A stretch of 64,000 nucleotides of DNA from Micromonospora sp. MW-13 (GCF_003434305.1 NZ_QKKX01000074.1:1-64000); one strand, 5' to 3'. Counted from the stretch's first letter, positions 1-9,290 are shown. Notes: generated from the sequence alone by a model not told the origin. Numbers and translations are program-made.

Positions 1-421
1 GGGTGAAGATGAAGTTGCCGAGCAGGACCAGGAAACCGGCATTCGCGGTGTGCAGGTGATAGTCGACGGTATGGTCGTCGACCGCGACGATCGTCTCCAC
101 ATCCTTGAGAAACCGGCTACCGGTGTAGCCCATCTTCATGGCGTGCAGGTGGGTGTAGACCACGTCGTGCGCGGTCAACGGCGTGCCGTCCTGCCAGCGG
201 GCCGCCTGGTTCAGGTGGAACCGCCACCGACGCGAGCCGTCCAACTGCTCCCAGTGGGTGGCCAGATCCGGAAACGGGTTGATCTCGAACCACTCGTTCA
301 GCACGACCCGGTTGTAGATGTTGTTACAGGCGATGTACCCGGCACTCGCGGTGGTGTTCCGGTAGACATCGTTGAACTCGACTGCGTCATGCGGCGTGGC
401 CACCACAAAGTCGATAGTCAT
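1..421 (-). CDS. Family-5 substrate-binding protein, N-terminal part, no signal peptide
   Basis: The frame is open from an ATG at 421 to the window edge, so the gene continues to the left. The 140 visible residues resemble the start of a mature peptide/nickel-type (SBP_bac_5) binding domain, including a WQDGTPLTAHDVVYT stretch typical of the family. An AGGAGAGG ribosome site sits just before the ATG, only 28 bp after the stop of the lipoprotein gene at 450-2123, so the two are probably co-transcribed. The protein begins MTIDFVVATPHDAVEFN, with no hydrophobic leader or lipobox, which is odd for a transporter binding protein. It may be cytoplasmic, or a domain of a larger fusion whose rest lies outside the window. 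The fold call is fairly sure; the ligand is unknown. Confidence 0.75.
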   Translation of the reverse strand, partial: MTIDFVVATPHDAVEFNDVYRNTTASAGYIACNNIYNRVVLNEWFEINPFPDLATHWEQLDGSRRWRFHLNQAARWQDGTPLTAHDVVYTHLHAMKMGYTGSRFLKDVETIVAVDDHTVDYHLHTANAGFLVLLGNFIFT

Positions 422-449
422 GTTTTCCTCTCCTGGCGCTGTTGCGCGG

Positions 450-2123
450 TTACTTGCGCAGGCCCCAGTGCTCGACGTTCATGGTCGTGCCGTACTTGCT
501 CGGGTTGATGAAGATGTTCGCGAACTTGTCCGAATAGGCGGCCATCTGCGGGCTGGCGAAGAGCGGCAGCACCACACCGTCGGCCATCAGGACCCGGTCG
601 ACCTGGTTCATCAAATCGACCCGCTTGGCCGGGTCGAGCTCGGTCGAGGCCGCCTCGAAGAGCCGGTCCGCCTCGGTTGACGAGTAGCCGAACGAGCGGG
701 CCCCACCGGTGCCGTACCACTGCTGCATGGAGAGCGCGCCAAGGTCGAGGGCGGTGCCGGTGGCCATCAGGTCGAAGCTGCCCGACCGCAGTGCCGGCGA
801 GTAGCGCGCACCATCCGCCGCGTCGATGACGACGGCGATACCCAGATCCTTGAGCTGGGACTGGGTGATCTGGGCCAGCTCCATGCGCAGCACGTCGGTG
901 GATAGGGTCAGCATGGTCAGGTCACGCAGCGGCTTGCCGTCGGGGAGCATCAGCTTGCCGTTGGTCAGCTTGTATCCGGCCTGCTCAAGAATTCCGAGCG
1001 CGGCCTTGGTGTCGCCCTTGCCGATGTTGAGCGCGTCGATGTTCTCCTGATAGGCGGCGATGTCACCCACCTTCTGCCCGGGGACGTACACGCTGCTCTT
1101 CATGGTGGTCAGCTCCGGCGCGTACTGGCCGACGGTGCGCTTGCGCATGTCGTCCAGGTTGAGCCGGGTGGAGATCGCCTTACGCAGCGCCGCGTCGGCC
1201 ATCACGTCGCCGGTGGTCTTCATCCCGAGGTGGAAGTAGGTGAGCGTCGAGCCGAGCCGCATCGTCGTACCGCTCATCGCCTTGACCTGGGTGACCGTGT
1301 CGAGCGTCGGGTTCTGGTAGACCAGGTCGATCTCGCCGTTCTGCAGGGCGGTGATCTGTGCGCCCTGGCCGGAGATGTAACGGGTGGTGATGGTGTCCAG
1401 ATGCGCCGGGTCGCCGTACCACTTGGGGTTCTTGACCATCGTCATCGAGACGCCGTCCTGAACCTCCTTGATGATGTACGGCCCGCCCGAGACCTTCGGC
1501 GCGTTCTTGCCGAAGCCCTCGTTGAAGGAGGCCGCAAGATTCCCGTAGGTGTCGGCCACGTGCGCCGGCAGGATGTAGTTGAACAGCGCCTGCCACTCGG
1601 AGAACGGCTTCGAGTAGGTCATCGTCACCGTCTTGCCGTCACTGCTCGTCTGCACGGAGTCGATCAGTGAGTAGCCCTCGGTGAAGGCCGCCTTACACTC
1701 GGCGCACTTCTCCGGATCCTGCACGGCCTGGGTGTATTCGAAGTCCTTGCCGGAGATGGGGGTGCCATCAGACCAGACGGCCTTCTGCTGGATCTTGTAC
1801 TTGATCGTCATCGGAGCGGTGCTGACCACCTCGGCGGATTCCAGGAGCGCCGCGTTGAGCACGACACTGGTATCCGGGTTGGTCAGGAACGGATGCGGAT
1901 AGAACGGCCACTGCTGCTGACGCTGGCCGGTGGTGTCCCCGGCTGCAGACAGCGGGTTCCAGTCCACGATCGGGCTGGTGGCCGCGAGGGTCATCGTCCC
2001 ACCGTCCGCCACCTCACTGGCAGAGCTCGGAGCATTCGACGAATTGTCATCGGAGATCTTCGTGCAGCCGGCGGCCAAAGCGGCTAGCGCGATAACGGCC
2101 ACGAGGCTTCGAGAGGCTTTCAC
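450..2123 (-). CDS. ABC transporter substrate-binding lipoprotein, family 5
   Basis: This 557-residue protein has a short basic and hydrophobic leader ending in the lipobox LAAGC (Cys at about residue 20), so it should be anchored to the outer face of the membrane. The mature part is a full SBP_bac_5 domain with AVWSDGTPISGKDFEYT near residue 115 and the usual length for peptide or nickel binding proteins. The start is GTG with AGAGG upstream. No permease or ATPase gene is visible; they may lie to the left of the window. A second, signal-less family-5 gene follows at 28 bp. The gene is divergent from a MocR-like regulator, which may control it. The ligand cannot be read from the sequence. Confidence 0.88.
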   Translation of the reverse strand: MKASRSLVAVIALAALAAGCTKISDDNSSNAPSSASEVADGGTMTLAATSPIVDWNPLSAAGDTTGQRQQQWPFYPHPFLTNPDTSVVLNAALLESAEVVSTAPMTIKYKIQQKAVWSDGTPISGKDFEYTQAVQDPEKCAECKAAFTEGYSLIDSVQTSSDGKTVTMTYSKPFSEWQALFNYILPAHVADTYGNLAASFNEGFGKNAPKVSGGPYIIKEVQDGVSMTMVKNPKWYGDPAHLDTITTRYISGQGAQITALQNGEIDLVYQNPTLDTVTQVKAMSGTTMRLGSTLTYFHLGMKTTGDVMADAALRKAISTRLNLDDMRKRTVGQYAPELTTMKSSVYVPGQKVGDIAAYQENIDALNIGKGDTKAALGILEQAGYKLTNGKLMLPDGKPLRDLTMLTLSTDVLRMELAQITQSQLKDLGIAVVIDAADGARYSPALRSGSFDLMATGTALDLGALSMQQWYGTGGARSFGYSSTEADRLFEAASTELDPAKRVDLMNQVDRVLMADGVVLPLFASPQMAAYSDKFANIFINPSKYGTTMNVEHWGLRK

Positions 2124-2262
2124 AGCACACGATCCTCTAACTCAGGGGTGAGCGAATACCAGCGTTTTACGCTGATTGAGCGGTATGCGATGTCGCGGGG
2201 GGTCGCGACACGGGACGGCTGCCAGGGTGGCTGGACTCCGCGGCCGGGCCTGCGTCACCGCA

Positions 2263-2325
2263 GGTCAACACCCATGAAGCTAAGTTCGAGTTATGTTCTG
2301 GTCAACAGCAATATGTCCATGGACA
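2263..2325. promoter_or_regulatory. Possible operator between MocR-like gene and binding-protein genes
   Basis: The 378-bp divergent intergenic region holds two direct copies of GGTCAACA (2263-2270 and 2300-2307, 37 bp apart) and a perfect palindrome TGTCCATGGACA at 2314-2325. MocR regulators such as GabR are known to bind direct repeats near divergent target genes, so these are plausible sites. I see no other gene in this gap. Assignment is inference. Confidence 0.35.
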
Positions 2326-2501
2326 CATTGGGTGACGGCTGGCGGCGCTGAGCCCCGGGCACCTCAGTCGGCACTGGGCTTCCCTCGGGTGATTCGATAC
2401 GCTCCGGGCCTCGGTGCCGCCGCGCGAATCCGTCATCCCATCAGCGCACCCTGCCGTCTGCCGGCAGGCAGAAGCGGTGCACCATGCGGAGGACACCAGA
2501 C

Positions 2502-3893
2502 GTGACACCACCAGCACCCTTGGACGGCCAGCGATGCATGCAACTCATCCAGGCACGCCTCACCCTGCGGACAAGCAACGCCCTGGCACACGCCATCCTC
2601 GACCTGATCGCCTCCGGCGAACTGCCCGCCCAGTCCCAACTTCCCACCGTACGGGACCTGGCCGGCGGGCTGGGGATGAGCAAGTCAGCAGTCGCGCAGG
2701 CCTGGAGCACGCTCAGTACGCGGCACGTCATCGAGACCCGGCGTCGCGGCGGGACCCTTGTCCTCGGACCACCGCAACCGCCCAGGGCGCGGCGGTTCGA
2801 CAGCATGATCCGCACATCCTTACTTACGCATACCGATTTGGGGAACCTACGGACCGATGACCTGCCGCCGCCGGATCTGACCGCCGCACTGCAGTACGCA
2901 TTGGGCAACCCGTCCCTGCACAACACTTTCGCTGAACCGATGACCGCAGAACTCGTCGCGGCGGTGAAACCGCGCTGGCCGACCGAGGCGACCCACTTCC
3001 TCGCCACCCATGGCATCGTCGACGCGATCGAGCTGGCCCTCACCTCGGTGGCTCGCCCAGGCGACCGGGTGATAATCGAATCTCCCACCCAGGCACGAGT
3101 CCTCGACATTCTTGAATCCATCGGTGCGACGGCTATTCCCATCGACTACCGACACGACGGACCAGACCTTGAACAGTTGCGGGTCGCGTTGATCAGCAAG
3201 CCGAGCGCGATGATCTATCAGCCCAACGGAAACTCCCCCTCCGCCCGGTCGGTCGACGACCGGTGGATCGAGGCTGCGGCAGAATTGCTCAAGGACGAGA
3301 CGTTTCCCATATTCGAAACGTCCCAAACATCCCTGATGAGACCCCACCAACGGTCCCTGGCGACACATCTGCCCGCCCGGGTTGTCCACATGCAGAGCTA
3401 CAACTTCTTTTTCGGAGCCGATCTGCGCGTCGCCGCAGTCGGCGGAGCAGCGGAGTACATCGATATGATGTCGCTGCGACTCACCTACTCCTCCCGCTGG
3501 GTCAGCCGAATCCTGCAACTCGCGCTGGCGTTCCAACTGACCAACGAGGAATCCGTTCGGCACACGAACGCTTTCATCGCAGAGTGCAAGCGTAGACATG
3601 CCGAGTTCAGTCAGTCCCTGATCGAGCACGGATTTGCTCTCGAAACATCCGATGGCCCAAGTATCTGGTTACCCGTTCCCGACGAACACTCGGTCTGCAC
3701 CCGGCTGAGCAGAGACGGCATCGTGGTCCACCCCGGTCGCTTCTTCCACGCCGAGCCGACCAGGCAGCAGCATGTGCACATCAACGGCACGGCATTGGGC
3801 GGTGGCACGCAGGAGATGGCCAGGATAATCGCTCAAGCCTGCCAGATGCCCACCAGGCTCAACCGGCTCAGCACCACCGGCATGGAAATCTGA
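2502..3893 (+). CDS. MocR/GntR-type regulator with degenerate aminotransferase domain
   Basis: The N-terminal 85 residues form a GntR winged helix (LPTVRDLAGGLGMSKSAVAQ), followed by an approximately 350-residue fold-type I aminotransferase-like domain, the MocR arrangement. I place the start at GTG 2502 because GGAGG lies 9 nt upstream; an ATG at 2484 is possible. In ordinary MocR proteins PLP is held by the lysine of a SxSK motif. Here the equivalent stretch, about residues 297-308, reads QSYNFFFGADLR and has Phe in place of Lys. The usual Asp-x-Tyr pair is also absent (IFETSQTSLMR). The gene contains at least two TTA codons and looks less GC-biased than its neighbours, a hint of transfer. 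It probably regulates the divergent binding-protein genes, sensing something other than a PLP aldimine. Confidence 0.8.
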   Translation: MTPPAPLDGQRCMQLIQARLTLRTSNALAHAILDLIASGELPAQSQLPTVRDLAGGLGMSKSAVAQAWSTLSTRHVIETRRRGGTLVLGPPQPPRARRFDSMIRTSLLTHTDLGNLRTDDLPPPDLTAALQYALGNPSLHNTFAEPMTAELVAAVKPRWPTEATHFLATHGIVDAIELALTSVARPGDRVIIESPTQARVLDILESIGATAIPIDYRHDGPDLEQLRVALISKPSAMIYQPNGNSPSARSVDDRWIEAAAELLKDETFPIFETSQTSLMRPHQRSLATHLPARVVHMQSYNFFFGADLRVAAVGGAAEYIDMMSLRLTYSSRWVSRILQLALAFQLTNEESVRHTNAFIAECKRRHAEFSQSLIEHGFALETSDGPSIWLPVPDEHSVCTRLSRDGIVVHPGRFFHAEPTRQQHVHINGTALGGGTQEMARIIAQACQMPTRLNRLSTTGMEI

Positions 3894-3976
3894 CCGTCGG
3901 AAGACCCGTGGACCTTGTCCTGACGCCGGTGTCGAACCGGCCTGGCGCCTGGGCTGGTTGAGTGCAGCCGTACTCC

Positions 3977-4990
3977 TCACGGCGACGCATGCGGCATTGC
4001 CCACTTCGGTGCCCAGGTCTTGGCGTCATGGTGGTGGCGTTGCATAGCGCGGATGCAGTTGCGGAGTGCGGCCAGGCCAGGGTGTGGATTGTCGCGGTGC
4101 CAGATCAGCGAGTGCGGGTAGACCGGCGTCGGTTCGCGAACCGGTATGCGCCGCAGGTCGTAGTCGGCCGGCCAGAGCAACCGGACCTGCTCGCCGGTGA
4201 GGCTGGCCAGAGTCGAGGAGTCCGCAAGCATGTCCAGCAGGTGGTCAGTGCCGAAGTTGGGGCCGACCCGCTCGATGGTGAGCCCGAACGCGGCAGCGAG
4301 ATCGTCGTAGTAGGCGGCCCATTCGGTTCCAGGGACGATACCGGGTATCCAGATCCGGTGCCCGACGAGATCGGCGGGCGTGACCGCGCGAGCAGCGGCC
4401 AGTTGGTGGGTCGGTCCGGTAAGCAGTTCATGGGGATCGTCCAGCACTCGCGCTGCCGTGACGCCATCCCGTAGTTGCTGTTCGGGTGCGGTGACGGCCC
4501 GGAATGAGGCGTCGATTGCTCCGGATCTAATAGCGGCGATAGCCGTGTCGACATCGGTGTCGATGAGAGTCACGACGTCGAGCTCGATGTCAGGGTGCGC
4601 CCGGTGGAAATTGCGCAGGAGCGCTGCTGGTCCGATCCGATGGTTGAGCACGTCGATGCGCAGCGCGCGACGCCCGGGACGCACGGCGGCAACGGCACGT
4701 GCTTCGACTCGGAGAAGCTTGCGCGCGTGCGGAAGAAACGCCTGCCCGTCGACGGTGAGCTGGGCGCCGCGAGAGGTGCGGCTGAGCAGCGCCACGCCGA
4801 GGTCCTTCTCCAGCATGGCGATGCGCTTGGAGACGGCCTGCTGGCTGATGCCGAGCCGGGCCGCGGCCTCGCTGAAGTAGCGCTCCTCGGTGACCGCCAC
4901 GAAGGCGCGGACCTCGCCGACATCAAGATCCGCCGCAGCCCCGTCCACAACTGTTGGTTGTGGTTCTTCGGTGTGTTGGTTGTTGGACAA
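3977..4990 (-). CDS. LysR-family transcriptional regulator
   Basis: Residues 25-85 form a typical LysR helix-turn-helix (FSEAAARLGISQQAVSKRIA followed by LEKDLGVALLSRTSRGAQLT), and the remainder is a LysR substrate-binding domain, 337 residues in all, normal for the family. The start is TTG at 4990 with AGCAGG upstream; no better start was found. It is divergent from the DNA polymerase gene, with 67 bp between starts, so it could act on its own promoter and on that of the neighbour. The effector is unknown. Confidence 0.88.
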   Translation of the reverse strand: MSNNQHTEEPQPTVVDGAAADLDVGEVRAFVAVTEERYFSEAAARLGISQQAVSKRIAMLEKDLGVALLSRTSRGAQLTVDGQAFLPHARKLLRVEARAVAAVRPGRRALRIDVLNHRIGPAALLRNFHRAHPDIELDVVTLIDTDVDTAIAAIRSGAIDASFRAVTAPEQQLRDGVTAARVLDDPHELLTGPTHQLAAARAVTPADLVGHRIWIPGIVPGTEWAAYYDDLAAAFGLTIERVGPNFGTDHLLDMLADSSTLASLTGEQVRLLWPADYDLRRIPVREPTPVYPHSLIWHRDNPHPGLAALRNCIRAMQRHHHDAKTWAPKWAMPHASP

Positions 4991-5057
4991 CCGCGCCTGC
5001 TCTCGGGTCGAATGCTCGGATCGAGGGCGATCCTACAACCAGGGAGTGTGGTAGTCA

Positions 5058-8000
5058 GTGGGGTCCTTCGTGCATCTTCACGTGCACACCGAGTACAGCA
5101 TGCTCGACGGGGCGGCCAAGGTGGGCCTGCTGATGGAGGAGGTGGCCCGGCAGGGGATGCCGGCCGTGGCGATGAGTGACCACGGCAACGTGCACGGGGC
5201 GTACGAGTTCTACCAGACGGCCCGCAAGGCAGGGATCAAACCGGTCATCGGCATCGAGGCCTACGTCGCTCCCGCCTCGCGCTATCGCCGGCAGCCGGTG
5301 TACTACAGCGACAACCTCGCGATGCGCCGGTCCGACGACGAAACCGGCGAGGGCGGTGACGTCTCCGGGCGGGGCCTGTACACGCACATGACGATGTGGG
5401 CGGGCGACGCTCAGGGCCTGCGGAACCTGTTCCGACTCCAGTCGCGGGCCTGGCTGGAGGGCCACGTCCAGAAGTACCCGCGGATGGACGACGAGCTGCT
5501 CGCCGAGCACGGCCAGGGCATCATCGCCACCACCGGCTGCCCGTCCGGTGAGGTACAGACCAGGCTGCGCCTCGGCCAGTACGACCGGGCCGTCGAGGCT
5601 GCCGCGCGGTACCGCGACATCTTCGGCAGGGACAACTACTTCCTGGAGTTGATGGACCACGGCCTAGCCATCGAGCGCCGGGTCCGCAGCGAACTGCTCA
5701 AGCTCGGCAAGGAACTAGACCTGCCGCCGCTGGCCACCAATGACTCGCACTACGTCACCGAGAGCCAGGCCCCGGCACACGACGCGCTGCTGTGCGTCGG
5801 CACCGGGAAGCGGCTCGCCGACGTCGACCGTTTCCGGTTCGGCGGCAGCGGCTACTACCTCAAGTCTGCCGGACAGATGCGGGCGCTGTGGGACGGTGAG
5901 GTACCCGGTGCCTGCGACAACACGCTGCTGATCGCCGAGCGAACCGGCGACTACGGGAAGGTGTTCGCCCACCGGGACCTGACCCCTCGCTTTCCCGTCC
6001 CAGAGGGCGAGAGCGAGTCCAGCTGGCTGCGCAAGGAGACCCTGCAGGGGGCACGCCGTCGCTACGGCGAGCACCCGCCGCAGGAGGTGCTGGACCGCAT
6101 CGACTACGAGTTGTCGGTCATCGGCGCCATGGGCTTTCCCGGCTACTTCCTGGTGGTCGCCGACATCTGCCGGTACGCCCGCGAGCACGGCATCGGCCTG
6201 GGTCCCGGCCGCGGCTCGGCCACCGGCTCGATCGTCGCCTACTGCACCGGGATCACCCAGCTCGACCCGATCGAGCACAAGCTGATCTTCGAACGGTTCC
6301 TCAACCCCGAGCGCGTCACCATGCCGGACGTCGACCTCGACTTCGACGACCGACGGCGCGACGAAATGATCGACTACGTCACCCGCAGGTACGGCGAGGA
6401 CCGGGTCTGCCAGATCGTCACGTTCAGCACCATCAAGGCCAAGGCCGCCGCCAAGGACGCGTGCCGGGTGCTCGGCCTGCCGTACGCCCTGGGGGACCGC
6501 ATCACCAAGGCGTTCCCGGCGGCGGACGGCGGCAAGGAGATCCCGCTGGCCGCCATTCACGACGAGCACCACCCCCGGCACGGTGAAGCGGCCGAGCTGC
6601 GCCAGATGTACGAGCAGGACCCGGACGTCAAACGGGTGATCGACACCGCGGTCGGCCTGGAGGGCCTCACCCGGGGCACCGGCGTGCACGCCGCTGGCGT
6701 GATCCTCTCCAGCGAGCCCCTGGTCGACGTGATCCCGCTGGTCAAGCCGAAGGCCGGCGGGCCGGTGATCACCGGCTTCCCCTTCACCCAGGCTGAGGAC
6801 ATGGGCCTGTTGAAGATGGACTTCCTCGGCCTGCGCAACCTCACCGTGATCGGCGACGCGATCGCCAACGTCCGCGCCAACAAGGGCATCGACATCGACA
6901 TCCTCGACGTCCCGCTCGACGACGCCAGGACCTACGAGCTGCTGGCACGCGGCGACACCCTCGGGGTCTTTCAACTGGACAGCGGCGGTATGCGAGTTCT
7001 GCTGAAGCTCATGCAGCCCAGCACATTTACCGACATCGCCGCGGTGAACGCGCTGTACCGGCCCGGCCCGATGGAGATGAACGCCCACACCAACTACGCC
7101 CTGCGCAAGACCGGCAAGCAGTCGGTCGAACCGATCCATCCCGAACTCGAGACGGTGCTCGAACCCATCCTCGGTGACACCTACCACCTGGTCGTCTTCC
7201 AGGAGCAGGTCATGGCCATTGCACAGCAGCTCGCCGGGTACTCCCTCGGCGCCGCCGACCTGCTGCGCCGCGCCATGGGCAAGAAGAAGAAAGAGGTCCT
7301 GGACGCCGAATGGGATCGCTTCTCCGCCGGGATGCGCACGCGGGGCTTCTCTGACAAGGCGATCAAGGCGGTCTGGGACGTGCTGGTCCCGTTCAGCGGC
7401 TACGGCTTCAACAAGTCGCACACCGCAGGGTATGGCTTGGTCTCCTACTGGACCGCGTACCTCAAAGCCAACCACCCCCAGGAGTACCTCGCCGCGCTGC
7501 TCACCTCGGTCGGCGACGACAAGGACAAGATGGCCGTCTACCTGTCGGACTGTCGGCGCCTGGGCATCAGGGTGCTGCCGCCGGACGTCAACGCCAGCCG
7601 GTTGGACTTCGCCGCTGTCGGCTCCGACATCCGGTTCGGCTTGGGCGCCGTACGCAACGTCGGAGCCGGCGTCGTGGACGCCATCATCACCACACGCGAG
7701 ACCAAGGGCCCGTACACGGACTTCAACGACTTCCTCGCCAAGGTCCCATCCACCGTCTGCAACAAGCGGGTCATCGAATCACTGGCGAAGGCGGGCGCGT
7801 TCGACAGCCTGGGGCACCACCGCAAAGCCCTGGTCAGCGTGCACGAGCAGGCCGTCGACGCGGTCGTCGACGTCAAGCGCAACGAAGCCCACGGCCAGCA
7901 CTCGCTGTTCGGCGAGACCGCCCAGAGCGCCACCTTCTCGATCACGATCCCACCGGGAGAGTGGGACAGGGCCACCCTCCTCGCCTTCGAACGCGAGATG

Positions 8001-8600
8001 CTCGGCCTGTACGTCTCCAGCCACCCGCTCGACGGCGCCGAACACGTACTGTGCGCCAACCGCGACACCACCATCGCCGACCTGCTCACCACTGGGCGGC
8101 CGGACCGGGCGACCCGGGTCAGCGGCATCATCTCTGGCCTGCACCGCAAGGTCACCAAGCAGGGCAACCCGTGGGCGATCGTCACCCTCGAAGACCACGA
8201 CGCCGCCGTGGAGTGTCTGATCTTCCCCAAGACCTACGCCCTGTACGGCGACACGCTGACCCAGGACCGGGTCGTCTCCGTACGGGGCCGGATCAACGTA
8301 CGCGACGAGACGATAAGCCTCTACGGCGAGGAGATCACGCTGCTCGACGTCTCCCGGGCGAACAGCGAGCCACCCGTGGTGATCGCGCTCCAGGCGAACC
8401 AGGTGAGCCCGCGACTCGTGCAGGATCTCAAACACATCCTGACCACCCATCCAGGCCGGGCACCCGTACACGTGCGCCTGGACCGGCACGGCGCCCGGAG
8501 CCTGCTGTTGAACCTCAAGCCCTTCCGGGTCACTCCAGAACCGGCGTTCTACGGGGACGTCAAGGCGCTGCTCGGCCCGGACGCGATCGGACGCGCATGA
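5058..8600 (+). CDS. dnaE: DNA polymerase III alpha subunit, DnaE1 type
   Basis: At 1180 residues this is a complete C-family replicative polymerase. The N-terminal PHP domain keeps its metal-binding histidines (HLHVHTEYSMLDG at residues 6-18; SDHGNVHG). The palm carries GPGRGSATGS near residue 382 and the catalytic PDVDLDFDD at 423-431. A beta-clamp motif QHSLF lies near residue 947, and an OB-fold follows at about 1010-1090. The clamp motif and PHP domain favour DnaE1 over the mutagenic DnaE2/ImuC type, and no imuA or imuB genes are nearby. The start is GTG with AGGGAG upstream. The neighbours are a LysR gene, a small zinc-ribbon gene overlapping by 4 bp, and IS remains rather than housekeeping genes, so I suspect this is a second, accessory alpha subunit; the genome copy number cannot be seen here. 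Confidence 0.93.
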   Translation: MGSFVHLHVHTEYSMLDGAAKVGLLMEEVARQGMPAVAMSDHGNVHGAYEFYQTARKAGIKPVIGIEAYVAPASRYRRQPVYYSDNLAMRRSDDETGEGGDVSGRGLYTHMTMWAGDAQGLRNLFRLQSRAWLEGHVQKYPRMDDELLAEHGQGIIATTGCPSGEVQTRLRLGQYDRAVEAAARYRDIFGRDNYFLELMDHGLAIERRVRSELLKLGKELDLPPLATNDSHYVTESQAPAHDALLCVGTGKRLADVDRFRFGGSGYYLKSAGQMRALWDGEVPGACDNTLLIAERTGDYGKVFAHRDLTPRFPVPEGESESSWLRKETLQGARRRYGEHPPQEVLDRIDYELSVIGAMGFPGYFLVVADICRYAREHGIGLGPGRGSATGSIVAYCTGITQLDPIEHKLIFERFLNPERVTMPDVDLDFDDRRRDEMIDYVTRRYGEDRVCQIVTFSTIKAKAAAKDACRVLGLPYALGDRITKAFPAADGGKEIPLAAIHDEHHPRHGEAAELRQMYEQDPDVKRVIDTAVGLEGLTRGTGVHAAGVILSSEPLVDVIPLVKPKAGGPVITGFPFTQAEDMGLLKMDFLGLRNLTVIGDAIANVRANKGIDIDILDVPLDDARTYELLARGDTLGVFQLDSGGMRVLLKLMQPSTFTDIAAVNALYRPGPMEMNAHTNYALRKTGKQSVEPIHPELETVLEPILGDTYHLVVFQEQVMAIAQQLAGYSLGAADLLRRAMGKKKKEVLDAEWDRFSAGMRTRGFSDKAIKAVWDVLVPFSGYGFNKSHTAGYGLVSYWTAYLKANHPQEYLAALLTSVGDDKDKMAVYLSDCRRLGIRVLPPDVNASRLDFAAVGSDIRFGLGAVRNVGAGVVDAIITTRETKGPYTDFNDFLAKVPSTVCNKRVIESLAKAGAFDSLGHHRKALVSVHEQAVDAVVDVKRNEAHGQHSLFGETAQSATFSITIPPGEWDRATLLAFEREMLGLYVSSHPLDGAEHVLCANRDTTIADLLTTGRPDRATRVSGIISGLHRKVTKQGNPWAIVTLEDHDAAVECLIFPKTYALYGDTLTQDRVVSVRGRINVRDETISLYGEEITLLDVSRANSEPPVVIALQANQVSPRLVQDLKHILTTHPGRAPVHVRLDRHGARSLLLNLKPFRVTPEPAFYGDVKALLGPDAIGRA

Positions 8601-8917
8601 CCCGTGACCTGCCGTGCCACCGATGCGGCACCGACAACGTCCTGGCCGTCCTGCGCCTTCCCGGCACCTGTACGAACGCGTCCGGGAACCGGTACCCGGT
8701 CGTCCATGAGCTTCACCTGTGCGTCCGCTGCGACGCAGACAATCCTCTCGCCGGCCCGGTCGTCGGGTACCTCACCGCCGACGAGGCCAGACAGACGGAA
8801 AACGTAGCTCAGCTCGCGCGGGATCTGCTCCGCTGGATCGATCAGGCCCGACCGGCGAGACCGGACGAGGATGCACTCGAAGCCGAGGTCGACGCCTGGT
8901 ACCGCGGCGAGCTGTGA
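8597..8917 (+). CDS. Small zinc-ribbon protein, DUF6300-like
   Basis: A 106-residue protein starting at an ATG that overlaps the dnaE stop codon (ATGA), so translation is coupled to the polymerase. It has two Cys pairs, CHRC near the N-terminus and CVRC about 38 residues later, consistent with one zinc site, then a hydrophilic helical tail. The pattern NASGNRYPVVHELHLCVRC resembles actinobacterial DUF6300 proteins, as I recall the family. The function is not known. The coupling suggests a role linked to the neighbouring polymerase, but that is inference only. Confidence 0.65.
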   Translation: MTRDLPCHRCGTDNVLAVLRLPGTCTNASGNRYPVVHELHLCVRCDADNPLAGPVVGYLTADEARQTENVAQLARDLLRWIDQARPARPDEDALEAEVDAWYRGEL

Positions 8918-8929
8918 CCGCTCGCCTCG

Positions 8930-9250
8930 ACCTCCTTGCCGACGGCCTCGGCGAGGTTGTGCCACAGATGCCAGCGGTCCGCGACCTGCAACGCCTCGCG
9001 AAGTCGTCCACCCCGAGCACCCTGGGCACCTGCCGCACGGGCAGCGGCAGACGCAGCAGCGCCCGCAACGCGGTGTGCCGGGACACGACCACCGCCAGAG
9101 CCGACAACAACCGAGCGCCACCACGGCCGGCAACTCGCGCACCACCGCACCGACCTGACCGATCAACCGGGATGTCCGACGCTGATAACGCCCCAAGACT
9201 CCCGGCAACTGTTCCCGGAACGTCTGGTCGATCATGGCGATGCGGATCAT
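8930..9250 (-). pseudogene. ISL3-family transposase remnant
   Basis: Three reading frames in succession give ISL3 transposase pieces: FREQLPGVLGRYQRRTSRLI (about 9235-9140), then SALAVVVSRHTALRALLRLP and VLGVDDFA (about 9125-9000), then LQVADRWHLWHNLAEAVGKE (about 8995-8935). In an intact protein the VDDFA and VADRWHLWHNL motifs are separated by roughly 80 residues that are missing here. The copy therefore has at least two frameshifts and an internal deletion, and cannot be active. No terminal repeats were recognised. Confidence 0.75.
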
Positions 9251-9254
9251 TACG

Positions 9255-9290
9255 CGTCAGGGCCATGCCGTTAACGGGATGGCCCTGACG
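9255..9290 (-). terminator. Hairpin after the 9326-10258 gene
   Basis: A perfect 12-bp inverted repeat (CGTCAGGGCCAT at 9255-9266 and its complement at 9279-9290) around a 12-nt loop lies 36 bp past the stop of the minus-strand gene. There is no clear U tract, as is common in actinomycetes. Confidence 0.5.

Noticed and set aside
5715..7475. 586-codon open frame on the minus strand inside dnaE
   Set aside because: Typical high-GC shadow frame; composition lacks protein character and it lies wholly inside a conserved polymerase gene.
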